From Poa pratensis (taxonomy: Eukaryota > Streptophyta > Magnoliopsida > Poales > Poaceae), in the NCBI GenBank assembly GCA_947311845.1, contig CAMZMU010000080.1, positions 22,322,074-22,386,073 of the forward strand: a DNA stretch of 64,000 nt. The letters run 5' to 3'. Positions 23,190 to 34,936 of this stretch are shown here, piece by piece. The notes under the pieces were generated by a model that worked only from the letters and a program-made list of their open reading frames with translations, did not search any database and was not told the DNA's origin. A program made the position numbers and the translations under genes. Position 1 is the first letter of the stretch. Each line of letters opens with the position of its first letter.

Positions 23190-24530
23190 TTTTTTTTTTA
23201 GTTTCGAGATAAAAAACTTGTCTGTTTGGTGCCTCAGTATAGAACCAAATTAGGAGAATGGTCCATATCATAATCAATCTATAAGTCACGGTCTGTCATC
23301 AACTCATCATTTTTCTTTTAGAACTATATTATTAAACAGGTTGTCATCACAAGCATGTGTGGATAATAAATATAGAAAATGAATGAAATTCACAGTCAAA
23401 CGGATAATCCACATGTACTTGACCATGGACGAATTGGTACACACGCGCTGACTAGAACTCCAGAAGAGGCCGTCAGCATTGAACGATCAAACCATCAACG
23501 GACCAGCGTAGGGTCGTAAAACGGAAAGAAGCTCGAATCACTCACCAACCCAATTAAAAAGACCAATCCGTCTTCTTCTCTGCGAGATGAAATCAGTGTT
23601 ACCGATCTAGCACGAACATGCTTAGCTCCAAGAATGTAAGTTTCGTAGGAACAAACAAATGAGACTCTCAAAATGGGACTTCGCCAAGCTGGACGCTCCG
23701 ACAGTGGTGTCGGTTGTATGAATCCAGGAATTCAGAGATAAATTCATGTCAATGTCGGCAGCCTTGCCATCCGTGCCGACATTTTTTGTTTTGTTTTGAG
23801 ATTAAACAATTGGTCGGTTTGGTGTCTCATGATAGAACCAAATTAGTTGAATGGTCCAAATCATAATCAATCTATAAATCACTTATCACGGTCGTCATCG
23901 ACTCAACACTTTTTTTTTTTGCGAAACACAGTACAACGCAGGCGCTCATATATACGCGCGCACACTCACCCCTATGAACGCACGCACGCACACCCTACCC
24001 ATATGAGCACCTCCGAGAGACCGAGTTGGCGGGTCGAGTCTTGAGATTGACGAAGTCACCACGGGCGTCTCGCTGTCGACGGGAACATCGCCTCCCACTA
24101 AGCACGGTCAAACGGATAATCCACATGTGGATAAACATATAAAGCAATAACGAAACGCACGGTCAAACGGATAATCCACATGTGCTTGAGCATGTACGAA
24201 TTGGTACACACGCGCTGACCAGAACAGGCCGTCAGCATTGAACGATCAAAACCATCAAACGACCAGCGTAGGGTCGTAAAACGCAAAGAAGCTCGAATCA
24301 CTCACCAACCCAATTAAAAAGACCAATCCGTCTTCTTCTCTGCGAGATGAAATCAGTGTTACCGATCCAGCACGAACATGCTTAGCTCCAACAATGTAAG
24401 TTTCGTAGGAACAAACAAATGAGACTCTTAAAATGGGACTTCGCCAAGCTGGACGCTCCGACAGTGGTGTCGGTTGTATGAATCCAAGAATTCAGAGATA
24501 AATTCATGTCAATGTCGGCACGGATGGCAG
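23190..24530. repeat. Direct duplication of a ~600-bp block (23190-23770 and 23790-24530)
   Basis: Both copies contain atagaaccaaatta, cataatcaatctataa, caaacggataatccacatgt and ttcttctctgcgagatgaaa in the same order at high identity. The palindrome tgtcggca...tgccgaca at 23753-23785 marks the junction, and the second copy ends with the related tgtcggcacggatggca. Copy 2 is longer because of a retroposon insertion at 23910. Confidence 0.8.
23910..24103 (-). mobile_element. 5'-truncated LINE/SINE-like retroposon 3' end
   Basis: It starts with poly-T (a poly-A tail on the minus strand) followed by gcgaaacacagtacaacgca, ggcgctcata and tandem cgcacgcacgcacac, and it ends near cctcccactaagca. I recognise this as a frequent 3' segment of wheat non-LTR elements. 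It is absent from the matching point of the first duplicated block, so it entered after the duplication. Confidence 0.65.
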
Positions 24531-25030
24531 GGACGATCCCTGTCCAAGGGAGCCCTCTGAAGGCTCTGCGAGAGTTATGATACCAACAAGATCATCATGT
24601 AAGCCATGTGCTGTTTCAATGGCCCTGTTGGTTGTTAATTACTCCGTCATGTGAGCCTCCTTGCCTCTGTCACGCGCAATCATGGATGGATTGGATACAC
24701 CCTTCTCTGGTCCTTCGTTGCTCTTACAATCCCCACCGTTTCTTGAGGTTCAGCTGACTGAGATGTCGACTAGGATCAGTGTCCTATGGTAGACAGCGCA
24801 TGTTCCGGTCATGGCCACTCGCCGGACCAACCCTAAGACCTACTCTTCCGTTGCTGGTTCGCTTAGAATTTGTATTAGTCAAACTTTTTGACCACCTATA
24901 TAAATAAGAAATTACTAGCATTCAAAATAACAACTTGGTAGTGCTAGGTTTATCATAACATGTACTGCAAAAAGTATGAAATTCACCCGTCAAAGTACCA
25001 TTTTGGACTATGCCAATGCTCAAAAACACT
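24531..25030. other. Unassigned sequence, no gene seen
   Basis: I see no domain-bearing frame or repeat boundary in this stretch. Confidence 0.4.
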
Positions 25031-25032
25031 TA

Positions 25033-25516
25033 GGCTTGGTTTGGCACTCAGTATTTTCGAAACTAGAGTATTCCAAACGAAATACTTCAGGGCTTGTTTG
25101 TGAGCTTCGTTTTTTTAGAAGTATTCTTAGAATACTTCGGTTTTAAAAAATACCGTGGTTTTGAAAGCAGAAATATCCTCCAAAATTGCAAAAAAAAATC
25201 TTAAAAGGAAACTTTAGTCCGTACCTATTTTTTCCTAAACTGAAGTATTCATTAGCCTGGCGATGAAATACTTCAGTTTCGCAATACTCTAGTTTTAAAA
25301 ATACTGAACTGCCAAACCCAGCCTCAGTTTTGAAGAATACTTCGGTTTAGGAAAAAACAAGTCAGGACTAAATGTTCCAATTAAGAAGAAAAAATGCAGT
25401 TTTGGAGGATACTCCAGTTTTTAAAACCATGTATTCATTGCATTCAATACTTCAGTATTTTTGAAAACCAAATCAGTCTCAGAATACTTCACAAAAACGA
25501 AGCTCCCAAACGGGAC
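25033..25516. mobile_element. Interleaved fold-back (MITE-like) elements
   Basis: The arms at 25033-25085 and 25270-25326 pair (ggtttggcactcagtatttt with aaatactgaactgccaaacc). The arms at 25088-25252 and 25333-25516 also pair over about 165 bases (gggcttgtttgtgagcttcg with cgaagctcccaaacgggac; cctccaaaattgc with gcagttttggagg). The order is A-B-A'-B', so the two repeats overlap rather than nest. Ends of the type ggtttggca suggest hAT-type MITEs. Confidence 0.7.
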
Positions 25517-26179
25517 TTTACTTTTCTGGAAACGTTTTTTTTTCATTTTTTTGAAACGGGAAAAACACTTACATTTCTGGATCATGTGTATACGAGACTC
25601 CCAAGTTAGGAGTATGAAATTCACCGTAGCTTCCGCGGCAATCATGTGTATAAGTGTATTCATGTGCACCAGGGGACCAATCAATCCTCTCTGGCCAAAC
25701 GAAACCGCCACACAATTCACAAATCACACCGCAAACTCACATGCCCTCGCGCATAACCATATGTTTTCCATAATCACACCTCCCAATTGTTTATGGTTGC
25801 AACTCCCAGGCAGGCAGACATACTCCATACTATTACATGCAACAGCACACTACCAACACCTCACACTCACATGCAAAGCAATCAAGATATAGATAGATCA
25901 CCGACCGATCCAGACCCAGCAGCGGCTTCAGAGAGAGGGAAAGAGCAAAAAGGATTGCGCCAGATGGAGAACATACCGGATCTCAGCAGCTGCTGCCAAT
26001 GGATCTGGATCGATGAACTCGCCAAAACATGAACTAAACTAACCTGACATGTAGTATAGGCTACGCAGAGCCAGAGTACAAACCCATAGCAGTATGTATA
26101 TCACTGCAGAGTCCAGTATAAACAAGCTCACGTCCACCATGGCTCCAACTTCACACCGAAGAACTGCGGCAGAATCGCA

Positions 26180-26595
26180 TCACCGTTGCTTCGTCTTCTT
26201 CGCCTTGGCGCGTCCTCCTCGGCGCGTGGCCGAGCTGCCGGAGCCTGAGCCGGAGAAGATGGAGCAGAGGATGCAGCCGGACACCTTGGGCGAAGGCGGG
26301 TCGACGTCCGGGGCCACGTCCTTGGTCCGGAACACCTGCGGATCGCGCTCCTCCTCCTTCTGCCCTGCTTCTTCTTCTTCTGCTGCTTCTTGTCGTCTCC
26401 TCCACCACCGGCACGGCGTGACAGCATGCCAAGGCCACCGGCGCTCCGGGAACGCCGCAGGTCCGGCTGGGGCTCATCTTTGCTGCCTTCGCCGGCCTGC
26501 GCCTCTACCTCCTCGGTCAGGAACCGCTCATCCCAGACCAGGCCCGACGAACCGGACCTTCTGAAAGTCGACGACGATCTCTGTAACCCTTCCAT
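26180..26595 (-). CDS. Small MAPK-substrate-like protein (relative of Arabidopsis At1g80180), with a frameshift
   Basis: The minus-strand frame from ATG 26595 reads MEGLQRSSSTFRRSGSSG then LVWDERF and DLRRSRSAGGLGML, the N-terminal signature of small plant proteins annotated as MAP-kinase substrates. After an A/G-rich run (about 26365-26410) the family C terminus continues in another frame: DPQVFRTKDVAPDVDPPSPK then VSGCILCSIFSGSGSG, ending with a lysine/arginine tail and a stop at 26180-26182. The SP in DPPSPKVSGC is a likely phosphosite in this family. The break equals one missing (or two extra) bases and could be a sequencing error in the run or a real mutation. No intron that repairs it was found. 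No membrane segment or enzyme domain is seen; the role is regulatory by family inference. Confidence 0.75.
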
Positions 26596-26736
26596 CTGTA
26601 TCTAGCTAACCACCTCTCCTCTCCGCCAAAGGACCGAGCTTATCTGCAAGATATGGAGAGTACACAAGAGGCAAGGGTAAGCTGAAGTATGTATGTGTCT
26701 CTTGAGGTGGTTGCTCTGCCCTCGCGGGCTTCCTGT

Positions 26737-26746
26737 GTGTATATAT
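26737..26746 (-). promoter_or_regulatory. Possible TATA box of the MAPK-substrate-like gene
   Basis: The minus strand reads catatatatac about 145 bases upstream of the ATG at 26595. The assignment rests on position only. Confidence 0.4.
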
Positions 26747-26749
26747 GTG

Positions 26750-28216
26750 AACGGAAAGAGACAGCCATTAACGTGCAGACAGGAGAGCGGTCAACAGCCG
26801 GTGCTACCAGGGCCTGTCTTGCAATAACTAATCAACCAACTTGTGCAGGGATTAGTCTACGTGCAGGTAAAACTGTGCTACAAGAACTGTCAGAAATGAT
26901 AAACTATTGGAGTTTTCTATTTTGAATTTTGATCGACATGCCCATGGTTTTACTTTTCCACCACACAAGCATGTGGAAGAAAGAGAATCCAGCTGTCCGA
27001 CTAAACATCACCCAACCCACTAGAGAGCCAAGACAATTCACAGAGAGCGACCAGCACAAATCCATGATGTGAAGTGCCAGTGATATGTGTCAATATAACA
27101 GGATCCAGGAAAAAGATTTAAGATGCGTGCATGATACGGCGTCGGCGTAAAAACGATAAACACAAATGACCAAATTGGGTAGTAAGAATCTTACCTTTCA
27201 TACGAAGAATCACTACCAGAATTCGGTTAATGAAGAAACAGTACGTCCGAATAAGATGTGCCGAGGGTCCAAGAAAAGCAACAAAGGCAAATGGCAATTG
27301 TATTCGGTTCTAGTCAGCACCAGCAAACAACCAATCATCATTAGGCAGGGTAGAGCGGAAAGGGCCAAAGGGGCCTGAAGATTGTCAATAAAGAGATGTG
27401 TACAATCACTAGATAGACATATGTACATTCACTACCTATATCATTCAAAAAAAAAGGTGATAAAAACTGCCAACAGTTTTCTCCAAATTTATTTCTCCCC
27501 TCTGCCTCTCTATCCCCTCATGTCTTTCTCCCCGGCAGTATTTCTCTTTCTCTATCATACTGTCTCCAGATTCTTCGTACTTTCCATCCTCATTATCTTT
27601 ATTGTATTAGAGAAAAAAACTCATTACCCCCAGTTGTTCCCTTCTCCCCTTTCTCTTTCCTCGTGATTTTCTTTTGGTGAGTGAGAAGCTACTCGAATTT
27701 TCCAGATGTCCCTAACCCCACACAGTATGTGGTGTGTACTCGTTGATAACAATCGCACCTGTTATGAATGGTAAAAACTCATGAACAGAATTCACCAGAG
27801 TTGCAAAGATTAAAACATCGAAAAAATAATCTTATAGAAGTGTCAAGACATGTGCTCTGTAGATACACATAGTCGTATGTAACATCTAAAATTACTGCCT
27901 ACCAGCTGAGCCTGTGAGGCTCTCATGACCAGTGAAGATTGACAACAGCTAAGCTAGCTCATCAGTCAAAAAACCTTACACTAGAGACATCAACACCTGA
28001 TTACCGTAGGTGCAAAGATGCATGGACACAATCTAGCTGATACATTATTACAAGTGGCCTACCAAGAATGTAGACATTCAGGTCAAGATGGGAAAATCAA
28101 ATACTTCACACTGCTGATGCACAGGTCTTAGCTACACTGCCACGAATTCTCCAAACATATGAAATTAAATTTCAGACAACTTTATCTTAAAGAGCTAGAC
28201 TGAAATACCTAATCTA
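26750..28216. other. Intergenic, AT-rich, no gene seen
   Basis: A pyrimidine-rich tract lies at 27470-27670. Open frames here are short and low in complexity. No repeat boundary was recognised before the Helitron at 28217. Confidence 0.4.
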
Positions 28217-29748
28217 TCTATACTACTATTAAAAGAGCAAACTTAACTTGTTGGGATACTTTAAATCTGGACCGTTCAATATCCGATCAAATGGCCCAGA
28301 TCGTCCAATGTTTGACAACTCAACATTATTCATTTTGGACCGTTTTGCCCTCCCACCAAACCACATAATACAACCAAATTGCCACCGTACCTTTTCGTTT
28401 CTTTTGTTCTCCTAACGTCCGGACCAATTAAAACGTTCCAATCCGAGGTGCCGCCAAGGTGGTTTAGCATAACGGTGGCCATGATGTTGGCGCTGAGAGG
28501 ATGAGCCGGAGCTGCAGGTCCCGATCCGAGTGGAGGAGGTCCATCGCGCCTATGAGGTCGAGGGCTCTTCAGGTGCGGCTCCCGTCTCGCAAGGACTCCC
28601 CGTCCATGAACTCTGGTCAGTGCTAGCTACGCGAAGGCTCAAGGCGAAGGTGGCCGGCCGGCCTCCATGTCGTCGCTGGCGGCAACTGCGGGAGCCCCTC
28701 GCAGAGCGTCCCCCTGTACCTGCCCAAGGCCAGCTGTGAGTCCCATACCTGCGACGCGGTAGGGGTTGGCGAGCTCCTGGTGGTTCCGTGGAGGAGACCT
28801 GGGCACCCGGCAGAGGAGGAGGTGCGAGGGGAGGCAGTGGGGACGTGGCCCGGCCGGCGTGGTGGGTGGCGGCTGAGCTGCGACGGAGAGAGTCCGCGGC
28901 GGCAAGGGCGCGCGCCGCCTCGAGGAGACCTACAGCAAGCGCCGCCGGCACAAGCGGGTCCACGAGACCCGCGCCCGCCTCCAGGAGCAGGAGCAGCTCT
29001 CCGTCGGATCCGATCCCACCTCCTAGGCAGGCATGAAGGCTCCTACGCCTTTCGTGCTCCGATCGATTAAGCTTTCTCTCGGTGTGAATTCTTCAGGATT
29101 AAGCGCTACTGATCAGACGAACGATCGAGCAATACCTGTGTTTAACTGCGCCCTCTTGATTCGTTGGTCTGCATGGGCAAGTAGAAGATGGACGATGATG
29201 CCCTCTGCGGCAGGATGATCAGCAAGGTGCTACACGTCTACTCGATTGCTCTACCTTTTTTTTCTAGGATTTGTAATATACAGACACGGATGTTCCACTG
29301 AACATTGATTGATAGCAGCAGGAGCACTGTAACTGGAGCCGAAATCTTCGATGGCTATTCCATGACAAAAGAAACAAGAATCTTCAGTGCACATTGCCCA
29401 TATACTTGTGCTAGTATTCTGATTCCGTCGAAATTCAGTTGGTCACAGTAAAAACAACACCCCCAGATGTCTGAATTTTACTGGCGAAACTAGATTACTA
29501 ACCAGCACAACATCAACTGTGGATCGAACTTTCTCATATATGAAAAAAAAACCGATGATAACTTTATTGGCTAGCTGCTCAAACTTAACCAAAACAACTT
29601 TTTAGAATTATTTGTTTCAGCATATTGTACAAATATTTTTGAGAAATTTCTTAAGAAATCTGATGATAAAAGAACTTGCTATATGACATCTATCTCAAAA
29701 ATATTATAAAGATGTATTAGACGTGCATGGCACGTGCTCTTCTACTAG
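28217..29748 (+). mobile_element. Non-autonomous Helitron 2 with captured gene fragment
   Basis: It begins TCTATACTACTATTAAAAG after A28216 and ends tactag at 29748. The hairpin acgtgc-atg-gcacgt (29721-29735) ends 13 bases before the terminus, the same spacing as in Helitron 1. The first 180 bases match Helitron 1 closely (ccgttttgccctcccaccaa). The interior (about 28440-29030) is GC-rich and gene-like, then AT-rich to the end. It has no Rep/helicase. Confidence 0.85.
28440..29030 (+). pseudogene. Captured gene fragment(s) in Helitron 2, unidentified
   Basis: The plus strand has exon-like GC-rich frames, ending with LEETYSKRRRHKRVHETRAR then LQEQEQLSVGSDPTS and a stop at about 29026. Basic and Glu/Gln-rich residues suggest a C-terminal tail, but I recognise no family. 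Frames on the opposite strand are also open, so the strand is uncertain. Confidence 0.35.
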
Positions 29749-31572
29749 TACTATTATTAAAAGAGCAAACATGTGTTGAGCTGTGTTGATACATTAAATC
29801 TGAGCCGTTCAATTTCCGTCAACGGTCCAGATCGTTTCAATGTTTGACAACTCAACACACCTTTTCGTTTTCGGTAATTACAAAGATTGCCACCGCAAAA
29901 AGAAAGAAACACTTCGTAGCATGGCCGATGCCGGCACGGCGTCGTGTGCGTCATATACTTCTACATCGAGTACGATTGCTGATCAGTTCATGTTTACCTT
30001 TATAAATAGCTAGCCTACCGTGTAATCTCTGGTACCAGATCGTGAGCAGAAGAAATAAAGATGCGCCTCTAGCAATCCAATCTCGTTTTCCCCGTGTGAT
30101 CGATTGTGAGCGTACGTGAAATAGCTAGCTGATCCTTGAGGTGCCTGCCTGTGTGGTTAGATGGATCGTACGTGTCTCGCCGGAAGTTGAACCGAGTAGC
30201 TGCGCTACGTGCGTCGTTGTCGTCGGAAAGAACTCGATGAACTACGTCGTCGTGAAGATCAGGTCTGGGCTAACAAGGTCTACGTGTAAACGTCGATCGC
30301 TGTTTGCAGGTCTTCCTACGTCGTTGGTCGCCCCCGATTCATCGCTGGGAGTGGGCAGGTCCAGTCAAGACTCAAAGAGCTATCGCTGCGCACCCGAGTC
30401 CGGCTGGACCACGTCGACGCTGTACGGGGAGGCGTCCTCTCGACGTGGACCACTGTGGCACGGTGATGCTGCCGCGGCCGGACGACCACCTTCCTGCTGA
30501 ATTTCAGTCTCACCGTAACCCCCGCGGGCGAGGTGGCCGTCGTCATCTCGTGGCAGCAGGGCTTGGCTCTTCCGCAGAGATCATGGCCTCGAACGGGGAA
30601 GCGCTGCGGGCCATTCTTCACACGGTGGCTGAAGAACTTCGTGGCGGTGGCGCTGCAGGTGCTGAAGTGCACCGCCGGCACCCCGCCCACGGCTGTAGGA
30701 AGTCTAAGAGGAGGACGTCGACGGGGCGGAGCGTGTCCAGGAGAGCACGGAAGCAGGCGCGGCGAGATCGCGGAGGCCCTTGAGGACCGGCATGAGCCCG
30801 GCCGGGAAACGCTTCGTGGTGTGCAGCGCGAGCGAGAGGCCAGCGAGCACCGGGAGGTGGAGCTCCACGAGCTTGATCATGTCCGTCTGGTGGCGCACGA
30901 GGGGCGCGAGGTAAGACGGCGTGGAGACGAGGTGGCCGACGTCCTCCGCCCACGATCCCATCGCTACGCCCGTACGTCACCAACTCCAGGATGTTGTCGA
31001 TTGCCACGAGGCCCAAGTAGCCGAGCTAGCGGCGTGTCACTTTGTGCGGCCACATGAGGAAGCACCACAGTTGCCAACCCATCGTGCCCAGGAGGCTGAT
31101 GCACCTCTGCTGCTATTGTAGCGGGCTTCGTTTTAGATTTGTGCTTGCTACGTTTCATACACATGAGATTTTTTTTAGAGTGGTCACCAGGGAGAGCAGA
31201 AGGTCCCACCTGAATCTTTCTAGGATATTAACAAGTGATTTTCTGCATGATGGTCTCATACTTCTGAATACCGTGGTAGAAATTCCAATAATAAACAACT
31301 CAAACATCTACCAAATATTATGAATCATTCTCATTTACACATGAATGTTATGAACCTAAAGATATGTATTTTTCAATAATGTACAAAATTGTAGTAGAAA
31401 AAGTTGACAACTAACCCATCTAGATGAAACATTGTGCAAATAATTGATTATTTTTTGGCTCAAGAATTTTTTTTGTATGTATTAGTGGACACGTGCATCA
31501 CGTGCAACAATTTCTACTTGTAAATTGCCCACTTTAATTGTGAAACGTGCGTTGCACGTACATGCCAACTAG
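29741..31572 (+). mobile_element. Non-autonomous Helitron 3, joined tail-to-head to Helitron 2
   Basis: The 3' end is clear: hairpin acgtgc-gtt-gcacgt at 31545-31559, then 13 bases to CTAG at 31572 followed by T. The 5' end (tactattattaaaagagc, then family sequence such as gttcaatttccgtcaacgg) immediately follows or overlaps the Helitron 2 terminus; the best TC start is 29741. A decayed extra terminator (hairpin at 31491-31503, then ctacttgt) lies 70 bases inside. It carries captured gene pieces at 30140-31130. Confidence 0.78.
30330..30965. pseudogene. Captured gene fragment(s) in Helitron 3, unidentified
   Basis: The plus strand contains VLSTWTTVARCCRG and TFLLNFSLTVTPAGEVAVV (about 30430-30545), and the minus strand a leucine-rich frame, LVELHLPVLAGLSLALH (30704-30961). 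Both look like real protein but are short and interrupted. I cannot name the family. They may be two captured exons in opposite orientation. Confidence 0.35.
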
Positions 31573-32010
31573 TACTGTTGAAAATGTTGCATCAAGTGCA
31601 TAAAATAAAGAAAATAAATACTGGTCACATGCCCCACGGCCCATGATACCGGACTAGGACAAGGATCATGTGGAACACCACGCTTCCACACCAGAAAATT
31701 CCTCTAACAAGAAACTGATAGGACCCATGATCTTTACCATAGGCAAAATTAAGATCTGGTCAACTGATCATAATCCAACGGCCAGTGAAACCAATGGTCA
31801 AAACGGTGGTCCATAGCGAAGCCAATAAAAATGGCAAGGTGGCAGTTAGGAGTTATACCTGTCACATTGGCCGGTGGCAGGGCATAATTATAATATAAAT
31901 CATATGCCATGTTGGGTTGGTGACATTGGCTGCACTTCACAGTTCGAATTTACATTCTACATAGTTCAGACTTCAAAGAGAACACTGTAATACAAGCTTA
32001 TCTGAAGTTA
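31573..32010. other. 3' flank of OCP3-like gene
   Basis: The 3' UTR of the minus-strand OCP3-like gene is expected near 31900-32010. No other gene was seen. Confidence 0.4.
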
Positions 32011-33031
32011 TCAACTAGCTACCGTCTCAGATAGGGATCTCTTGTATGCAACATGTCGGTCTGGAACACCATCTTGCTCCCTTCTATCCTCAAACCACTT
32101 AATAATGGTTTTTCGTGGAAGGCTTGTAACTTGAACTATGCTGCTAATCATGGTATTCTGTTATAAATGCAGCACCAAAGTAAGTGATGTTAAATTACAG
32201 AACATAAGCTAAATTTTTAAGCAATAGAAAAAATACATTGAATGTAACTGATGGTCTCCATGTAAAAGGTACTTACAGTGGGGCGTTTGGATTTGACGTA
32301 AACTTTTTCTAGTGTCGCCAGTTGCACCTTTTTCAATCTTTTCTGCGCAGACCATTCGTTGCTCATGACATGAATCGGAAGGTCCATCTGTGGCTCAGTT
32401 TCAGTGACATCAATCTCATCAACTACGACCTCATCAGCTACTGGAGAAGGCTTTATTTCTTTGACCTCAGGTTTAGAAGGCGCTTCATCAGGCAAAGAAT
32501 CAGACATGAGCAGAAGTTTTGGAGGTGGATTACGGAGCAATTCAATTACCAAACCCCTATCCAGGCCAAGCTCCCCTGCAAGATTCTTCATCTGCAAGAA
32601 AATCAGTTCATGAAAGGCAAAGGGAAAAAAAATCAGTTTTGAATTAAATATTTACATCAAAAAGAAATTCAGTCGATTTAAGAGGTGAAAGTTTAAATAG
32701 AACTCAAGTGGATTTTTATCTGCTTACGCTAGTTTTACGGCGACCTATTTTCAGTGCGCGAGCCAATCTCTTGAGTTGCCAGTTTTTCAGCTCTGGATGT
32801 TCGACTGCTTGTGTTACCTCATCAGTACCATCAACTTTGGAGCTTGTCACCAAATCCACTGCAGGTTCATCAGCACCTTCGACATCTCCAATGGCGTCTG
32901 CCAATACCTGTTCAAACCTGGCCACATCTTCCTCTGATATTTCATCATCATCATCCTCGACAGATAAATCGTCATTCTTCAGATCTTCTTCCAGCTGCTT
33001 GAAAAGTGCTTCCAACCCACCCTCCTCGTCG

Positions 33032-33070
<39 letters not shown>

Positions 33071-33707
33071 CCAGCATCAATGCCATCCTCTGCTAACACT
33101 ACCTCGTTCTGAATTTTAGTCTGGAATACAGAAGATTTTTTCAGCAAGCATTTCAGTAACAGTTTATGGTGAATAACTAAAATCCATTCAAATCAAACTA
33201 AACTAAACTAAAATCCATTATAATTCCTGTACATCAAGATGCCACAACAATTAGGCAGAGCACCGTCACACAAGTATTTAAAATAAACCCAGCACATTTT
33301 TCATTCAAATGATCAAATCCCTGGAGGTTGGCGGTACATACACTTCACCAATCACCAGAAATCTTCCCTTCAATGAACGAAAACAAGGTCACCAGACAGC
33401 TCCAGGTTTTACAGGAACAGGAACAGGGTGTCACCAATTGCCGACAGGTACCACCACCTAAACTGTATTCACGTACCTACCTTTGGATTAGGTAATACTG
33501 AAAACAGCGGGAGAGGGAGGTGCTTCTAGGGTAAAGTACCTTGTACTTGGAAGGCCGGCGAAGGGCGCAGGCGACGCCCCGCGAAGAGAGGCAGAGGCGC
33601 GGGCGGATCCCGAGAAACGGAGCGTGGTCTGGAGGGCCCAGGGCGCGAGCCCTGGGAGCGGCGGCCATGGCCGCGGCGAGCGGCACCACCGTCGTCGCCA
33701 TTTCCAC
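32011..33707 (-). CDS. OCP3: OCP3-type homeodomain protein (OVEREXPRESSOR OF CATIONIC PEROXIDASE 3 homologue), 340 aa
   Basis: Four exons: 33540-33707, 32728-33120, 32277-32591 and 32011-32157 (1023 bp), all phase 0 with GT-AG introns of 419, 136 and 119 bp. OCP3 in Arabidopsis restrains some pathogen-induced defences and affects drought responses; it has a plastid-type N terminus and a divergent homeodomain. Here residues 1-56 are Ala/Arg-rich (MEMATTVVPLAAAMAAAPRA), compatible with a transit peptide. An acidic stretch with about 15 consecutive Asp follows, then LKNWQLKRLARALKIGRRKTS, LGLDRGLVIELLRNPPPKLL and a C-terminal homeodomain-like region: SAQKRLKKVQLATLEKVY, KRPTNTMISSIVQVTSLPRK, KWFEDRREQDGVPDRH. 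Length and exon order fit the family (about 350 aa). All frames are open and splice sites are clean, so the gene looks functional. Confidence 0.92.
33028..33070. repeat. Trinucleotide microsatellite (ATC)n encoding the poly-Asp run of the OCP3-like protein
   Basis: Fourteen or so consecutive tca/atc triplets on the plus strand read as GAT (Asp) codons on the minus strand inside exon 2. Confidence 0.9.
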
Positions 33708-33849
33708 GAGCTCGTTTCGGATATTTCGCCGTCTTCTCTCTTCTAACCCTCTCTTCCTTTTTATTTTGAGAATCTCTAACCCTCTTTTTTTTTTTTTGAC
33801 ACTAATCTCTAACCCTCTCTTCCTGGGTTTATCGCTGATGCCAAATGGG

Positions 33850-34936
33850 CCCTACTGAGTAGGCTGAGCAAAATGGGCCCTACTGACAGACGAGGCCCAT
33901 TTGGCACATCTAGCTTGTTATTTCCGTTTTTTATATATTCTATAAATAAGGAATATAGTATGTGAATTGCATTTAATAGTAGAAATAGTTATATTACAAC
34001 CTTCATAGAAATAAAAATTCCATCATCCAGGAAAATAATCAGGTATGCTCAGTACAATATTCTTGTATGTGGATGTTTACTCTAATTTTGAATTTTATTT
34101 CAACCGATGAAAACGTTCCATACGTGAAACTTTTTCTTGACATATTTTATATGCATATAATAAACATTTTTGTTTTCAAATTAATTATTCACTCCACTAG
34201 TCCACTTCTAAAGTTATATCCGTTGTATAAAATATAATGCCTCGAGAAACCTAGTATTGGTACATATTTCGCATACTCCCTCCGTCCTGAATTAGTTGAT
34301 GCATATTTCTGTAAATGTAGGTGTATTTAGAAGTATTTTAGTGTCGGAGTGAGTACAATATATATTTTTATTGTACTTCTACATTTTTTACGAAATGTAA
34401 ATTTCTAAATGAAAAGGAAAGTAAATATGCTTTTTCCATCGATTTATCGGAAATTTGGATTGAAGTTCAAAGGTTGAGTGCAAGAAATATTACTCCACAT
34501 TTTACTCTTGAAGTAAAAAAACACATTTTTAATGTTAAACACAATATATTGAAGAAAAGTAAAAAAAACGTGTGCATACAAGAAAATGACAAACGCTAGA
34601 AGAAGGCTTCCCTCTCCACGTGACAAGTGGCAATGCCAGTGAATCACAACTCGACACTTGTCATGTTGTGGGTCCCCTTGATGGATAGGGCACACAATGA
34701 ATTTGGTGTTTTTTGTTCCTTTTTTCATGGATATGAAAAAAACTTTTGAACCGAGCGGTCAAAATATGATCTGTGTTCACGTCTATGCTAGTCCCACCGA
34801 CCTCTTAAAATATAATGTCATGTTGATATGTTTCGTCGAGATATTTTTCACTACCTCGAGTGCATTGTTTGTAGTACCTTTGATTTTATATTGCACTGAT
34901 TTTTCAATGCACTATGTCCGAATGTGTTTTCATGAG
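33850..34936. other. Intergenic AT-rich DNA with a short Stowaway-like MITE (34276-34353)
   Basis: ctccctccgtcctgaatta at 34276 and gtgtcggagtgag ending at 34353 are imperfect Stowaway termini flanked by TA. The rest contains no credible gene. Confidence 0.55.
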
